Shown here: positions 17,892 to 21,762 of the stretch, piece by piece
Layout of the letters: each line of letters starts with the position of its first letter
How positions within the stretch are numbered: the stretch's first letter is position 1
Notes under the pieces: generated by a model
Database searches by the model: none
What the model was told of the DNA's origin: nothing
The model's input: the letters and a program-made list of their open reading frames with translations, nothing else
NCBI GenBank assembly: GCA_015179025.1
Contig: WHUX01000509.1
Span: 1-21,762, forward strand
DNA length: 21,762 nucleotides
Direction of reading: 5' to 3'
DNA from: Terfezia claveryi
Lineage: Eukaryota > Ascomycota > Pezizomycetes > Pezizales > Pezizaceae
Position numbers and translations under genes: made by a program

Positions 17892-20042
17892 ATGGATCAA
17901 CTACCTATACCAACATCACCAATTGCGCATTCCCCGCTTCCCCTCCTCCCAGACCCTCAGGTTCAGTCCGCTCCAACCTTATTCCCAATCTCCACCGCGC
18001 CCTTGCACTCTACCCCTCATAAGCGCAAAGCTGCTCTGACGGGTTTGCACCAACCAATCAATGGTAATGTTTCTGCTGGCAAGCGACGCCGCGCGAATGC
18101 TGTCACAACTCTCATCGAGCAAGAACTGGCTGGCGCGCAGCACATATGCCTTGATTTTGTCGAACGCTTCCTGTTTCCCGGATCACCGAATACCGCAACT
18201 ACTGTATATGCCGAAGAAATACTCTCAGCAATTATTAAGCAATCAGAGTCCAAAGCCGGAGCTGCTGCTGCTGTGTCTGGCATACGGTGTTGCAAATTTG
18301 ACCAAAAGCATGTGTATGTCTGTTATCCACCAGCATACACAAACAAAGCCTATCCGGAGTGGTTCTGTCGATTCGCAAATGCCATACAACAACATACCTC
18401 CCCGTCACAGACCGGTTCCTCCTCTACATGTCCCTCCACCAAGGCCAAATTGGAGTGGTGTGTCGTCAAAGACAAGCCCCTCCGAGGCACCCACAACAAC
18501 GACATCCGACCCGACTTTGTTCTCACTTGTGGAGAAGTACCTCTCGAATGGCGTTCTATTCTCATAGTTGGTGAGCACCAATCAACAGGGAGCAATGCGA
18601 GTGAAGCTTTCACCCAACTAGCCTCCTATGCTGAGCAAGTTTTTATTGCCCAACCCTTCCGTGTTTTTGTCTTTGGCATTTTAACCTCCAATGCTGGTCC
18701 GTGTCTCACATTGTGGAGGTTTGATCGTTCTGGAGCAATTGGTTCAGAAACCTTGAATTACTCCAGATCAGACTCCGACCTGCTTACCGTTGTCACCGCA
18801 TTGGTTTCAATCTCACAAATAGACGCTCGGCACCTAGGGTTCCATGTTGACAGTATCTCTTGGGGCGACGAACATGCATACCCGTTGGATCAAAAATCGG
18901 ACATCAGCATCAAGATGTTCAAACCAATACTTGGAAATTCTTTAATCACCGTTGATCCATTGTCAGAAGTAGCGGTCTTATTGAAAGAACTAGTTTTCCT
19001 CGCCCCTGGTATTGTCACACGCGGAACCCGTATATGGACCGGTAGTTATACCCCAACCCCCTCCTCATAGCTCTAACTGCTTGGATTTATTTTCTAACCA
19101 AAAAAAATAGGTACATTATCTAGTGGGGAAGCCATTGTAATCAAATACAGCTGGAGCAACGCCAAGCGTGCCCTCGAAGGGGATCTCTACCAGCTTGCCT
19201 CTGAAAAACAAGTGATAGGGGTAGCGACCATACTTAATTGCACCACTTATGAAAATGTCCTCACCCATCTCCATGCTGGGGGATCTCCTACCGCAGATTC
19301 CAATTTTAGGCAACCCCAAGCTTACAAGATCCATATGCAACGCCAAAATCGAGTCCTATCCCGCCTGGTACTTTCGCCTACTGGTAGGCCGCTTTTAGAT
19401 TCAAGATTGTCTCCTCTCCAGGTTGCAGAAGGGTTGTTGGCTGGGCTGATTGGGCATGCATCTCTCTTTTTTCAGGGGGGCATTCTACATAGAGATATTT
19501 CTCCGAATAATATCATCGTTATTGATGATAGTTTGCCGCAGCTTACTTTAGTTTCTTCGCCTGTACCGACCACTAGTAACCCATTCGCCTGGATTTGGCC
19601 CCATGACACACCCCTTCGAGGGTGTCTGATTGATTTGGATTATGCAATTGAGGCATCGGCTCAGCCTTCTGGTGCTCTCGACCGGACTGGTACATATCCT
19701 TTCATCGCTATCCAGGTTCTACGTGGCAGGGAACGGCATCGGTACAGACATGATTTGGAATCTTTTTTATACGTCCTACTCTGGGTATGCTGCTACCCTG
19801 CCGTTGCTGGCTCTGCAAATATCATTAGCCCTTTGATTCCATTTGGCCGGCGTCAGACCCTCTCAGAATGGCGTGATGGGATGAAATCTCAGTCACCACC
19901 ACAAGTTGCCTGTATTCGACGACTCCATTATTTGGCTTGCTCCTGGAGCGGTTTCGGCCCGGGTTTGAACACTTTAAAAGGGTTGCCAAGGAAATGCGGA
20001 AACATTGTGGAGGCTACCAGGCCGTATAATGGATATATATGA
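17892..20042 (+). CDS. FunK1-type protein kinase with N-terminal nuclease-like region, one intron
   Basis: Two exons, 17892-19041 and 19111-20042, give 693 residues. The 69-bp intron (19042-19110) starts GTAGTT, has CTAAC branch-like sites and ends AATAG; its removal keeps phase and turns an early stop into a continuous kinase domain. ATG at 17892 has purine at -3 and G at +4. Residues 1-70 are Pro/Ser-rich with basic clusters (HKRK 43-46, KRRR 64-67), suggesting nuclear import. Residues about 200-290 (RPDFVL, then LIVGEHQ, D208 and E228) resemble the D...ExK/H core of PD-(D/E)XK nucleases reported in some fungal kinase effectors. The kinase follows: IVIKYSW (K395), HRDISPNN (D512, N517), LIDLDYA (D558, the DFG position), the FunK1 signature GTYPFIAIQVL, and HRYRHDLESFLYVLLW. 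Catalytic residues are all present, so it may be active. FunK1 kinases are expanded in fungi and their targets are mostly unknown. A further 3' exon (open frame at about 20104-20190) cannot be excluded. Confidence 0.88.
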
Positions 20043-20473
20043 AGAGGCAAACCCTCTGAAGGGAGGTGGACAGGATCAGGGGGGAGGATGGGGCAATAAG
20101 TACGAGGAGGAGAGGAGGAGGAGGATGAAAGAAGGCTATTGCCTGAGGAGGTACGGGTTGGTGTTTTGAACAAGGATGCGTTTCAGAGGTGAAGAAGTCA
20201 ATGCAATGGCTAGTTGCTACATTGAAGGACTAGGCCTGGGCACGAGACGAGACATCTCGAGACTAAGTCTCGAAACTTTTTGTGAAGATTTTTCATTGAC
20301 TGCGAAGATCTTTTCATGGGTTGCGACAATCAGTTTAGCAGCCTACGATAGCCTTCGCTTGTAAATATGTGTTATTCGGTACTTAAAGTAGAGATTCCTT
20401 CTCTTTCTCCGTTCATTATACTCTTTCTGCGCTCATTATCTGCACATCCTGTACTGCATCAACAATCAGCACA
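20043..20473. other. kinase 3' flank and intergenic DNA
   Basis: A purine-rich GGAGG tract lies at 20080-20135. A perfect palindrome with one central base, TCGAGACTAAGTCTCGA, lies at 20257-20273. A 62-codon plus frame (20176-20364) crosses it without a recognisable domain. A pyrimidine-rich stretch, CCTTCTCTTTCTCCGTTC, at 20396-20413 resembles fungal promoter tracts and precedes the small frame at 20474. Confidence 0.4.
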
Positions 20474-20587
20474 ATGAGCCAAATTTCCGTAAGCCTGCTC
20501 ATACTCCAGATGATTTTAGAGCGAGGTTTAGCAGAAGAGGGAAAGAGGAGAGGAATTGACGTCGAAGGCGAAGATGATGATGATTGA
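20474..20587 (+). CDS. small hypothetical frame or first exon cut by a LINE
   Basis: ATG at 20474 after CAGCACA (purine at -3), 37 codons ending in TGA at 20585-20587: an N-terminal hydrophobic stretch, ISVSLLILQMIL, then a basic part and an acidic end, GEDDDD. It follows a CT-rich, promoter-like stretch. GTAAGC inside the sixth codon could be an intron donor, so this may be the first exon of a gene whose remainder was displaced by the LINE insertion at 20671. No family is recognised; it may be noise. Confidence 0.2.
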   Translation: MSQISVSLLILQMILERGLAEEGKRRGIDVEGEDDDD

Positions 20588-20670
20588 TAATTACTAGGTA
20601 GCTAGCTAGCAAGTTCGAATATAATTATGATTGTGTTGGCTGGTGCTCGATATCCAAAAGTCTCAAGCCC

Positions 20671-21762
20671 TTTTTTTTTTTTTTTTAAAAACTCAGTACT
20701 CCTATGCAGCCCCGTTAGGGGGGCTATGAGGAGCCACACGGAAACCCGGTGGATTCAAGGGAAAGGCAAGTTAATCTGCCAGACCCGCGCGAGATAAATA
20801 CAAACATCAAACCCGAGACGAAGACCCATGCTGTCACTAACGGACTTAGCCGATGACTCAAGAGCCTGACTGAGCTCGCTCCCCGACTTATGAACTGTAT
20901 AACTGAGAACTTTAAAGAAAGAAATGATAGAACTGAAACAACAAAAGGGACTCGTGAGAATTCGTAACTCGTCGCTGGCGTCTGCGCCCTTACACCTTAT
21001 GTGAGCTCACGGAAAAGCAACCCGAAAAAAGCCTCCGTGGCCTCGTAAGTCTCTTCCCCCTCCTTCCTCCATTCTGCCTTATCGAGTTCCTCCCAGCTGC
21101 CCCTCCCTCCCAGAAGGGTCCTCCGGAGCCGGTCGAAACGTGGACAGGCGAAGACTATATGGTCTCCGGTCTCCGAGTGATGTCCACATGTGCATTCTTG
21201 CGACTCTGCTTTGCCGATATGATGAAGCCAGCTCTTTTGTGGACCTCTGTTCGTCCGTAGCCACGTGTAGGCAGATAAGGCGTGGCGATTCCATTCCACT
21301 CTCCTGGCCCGTAACCCTTGCTTCCTTTCGACTCACTTTGGAGGCTGCGCGTAGCCCTCCTTCTGTTGTTGTCTGTTCCTGGCATGTGAATTCCCCCAGG
21401 TGGGACTGTAAGTTAGCGAGCCGGTCGGCTTTTTCGTTGCCTGGGATGCCTAAATGGCCTCTGACCCACGAGATCTGGAGGTCCCTATGCGGGTTCATGG
21501 TGATTAGGGACTTGATACCTATTTCGATCCCGGATCTAGGTGGGGAGCCTGAGCTCATATTGAGGACTGCTTGAATTGCGGCCTGGGAGTCCGAGAGGAT
21601 CGATATCATGGGTGAGTCTTCGTTGAGTAATGCCAGTTGCATCGCGAATAATTCGCCATCTGCTACTGTGGGCGTGGTCTCCCAGATAGCCCCCGTAGTC
21701 CTTAGGGGTGCCTCCTGTTTGATCCTCACTGTGGATTCCGCTAGCTACCACCCCTTTTCGTC
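20671..21762 (-). mobile_element. 3' end of a Tad1-like LINE (non-LTR retrotransposon), runs off the window
   Basis: Read on the minus strand: the end of the second open reading frame (21762-20997), a 3' untranslated region of about 310 bp, and a poly-A tail seen as 16 T at 20671-20686. Composition is GC-rich compared with the AT-rich LINE copy at 12690-12816. Other copies of the same 3' end are at 12690-12816 and 15536-15606. The far end and any target-site duplication lie outside the window. Confidence 0.85.
20997..21762 (-). pseudogene. LINE ORF2 C-terminus: RNase H and CCHC-type tail, broken
   Basis: The minus-strand frame 21762-21300 encodes the RNase H domain: VADGELFAMQLAL (catalytic Glu), ISILSDSQAAIQAV (catalytic Asp) and WVRGHLGIPGNEKADRLAN (His and the last Asp). 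The first Asp motif lies before the window edge; a TAG at 21745-21747 interrupts the frame. Between about 21370 and 21300 the frame shifts, and the frame ending at 20997 gives the typical ascomycete LINE tail: WNRHALSAYTWLRTNRGPQK, then a CxC-x8-H-x4-C cluster (CTCGHHSETGDHIVFAC) and CPRFDRLRRTLLG. LINEs of this group use this protein for target-primed reverse transcription in the nucleus. The stop plus the frameshift make this copy non-functional, though it is not AT-decayed. Confidence 0.85.

Noticed and set aside
18017..18613. Other open frames overlapping the kinase exon 1 on both strands
   Set aside because: They are shadows of the long exon; only the main frame splices into a kinase domain.
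19928..20173. Minus-strand Ser/Pro-rich frame over the kinase 3' end
   Set aside because: It is the complement of the kinase end and of a GGA-rich tract.
21140..21574. 144-codon plus-strand frame at the right edge
   Set aside because: It is antisense to the LINE RNase H coding sequence, which carries clear motifs.

Overview
The window looks like a repeat-rich segment of a filamentous fungal genome, most likely an ascomycete of the Pezizomycotina. The evidence is a FunK1-type kinase gene with one short 69-bp intron, a pogo/Fot1-like DNA transposon, decayed Ty3-type and copia-type retroelements, a Tad1-like LINE, and many C-to-T/G-to-A nonsense changes of the kind left by repeat-induced point mutation (RIP). 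The species cannot be named from the sequence alone.

Layout. 1-2054: pogo-like transposase pseudogene on the minus strand, one reading frame broken by two in-frame stops; the window starts inside its left inverted repeat. 2057-10472: wreck of a Ty3-type LTR retroelement on the minus strand (probable LTR/promoter about 10472-9700, then Gag, CCHC knuckle, protease trace, reverse transcriptase, RNase H, then a tail with CCHC knuckles where an integrase would be expected). A fold-back element of about 1.8 kb (2390-4170) is inserted in that tail. 10473-13900: very AT-rich, stop-filled DNA without recognisable genes, holding one decayed LINE 3' end (about 12690-12816). 13955-15860: tandem-repeat block (head-to-head 24-bp minisatellite, 44-bp repeat, 9-bp-based minisatellite carrying a 71-bp LINE tail). 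16379-16740: copia-type reverse transcriptase fragment. 16750-17880: mostly non-coding, with a 29-bp tandem repeat and two CACGTG sites. 17892-20042: the one apparently intact gene, a two-exon FunK1-like protein kinase with a possible nuclease-like N-terminal region. 20043-20670: non-coding, with a small candidate reading frame. 20671-21762: 3' end of a LINE on the minus strand, running off the window.

The host contribution is essentially one kinase gene between transposon graveyards. Three copies of the same LINE 3' end at different stages of decay, and the compositional step near 13.9 kb, suggest that defence against repeats acted unevenly along the window. The most interesting items are the kinase architecture, the CCHC tail after RNase H in the Ty3 element, the fold-back insertion in it, and the inverted 24-bp minisatellite with scattered relatives.
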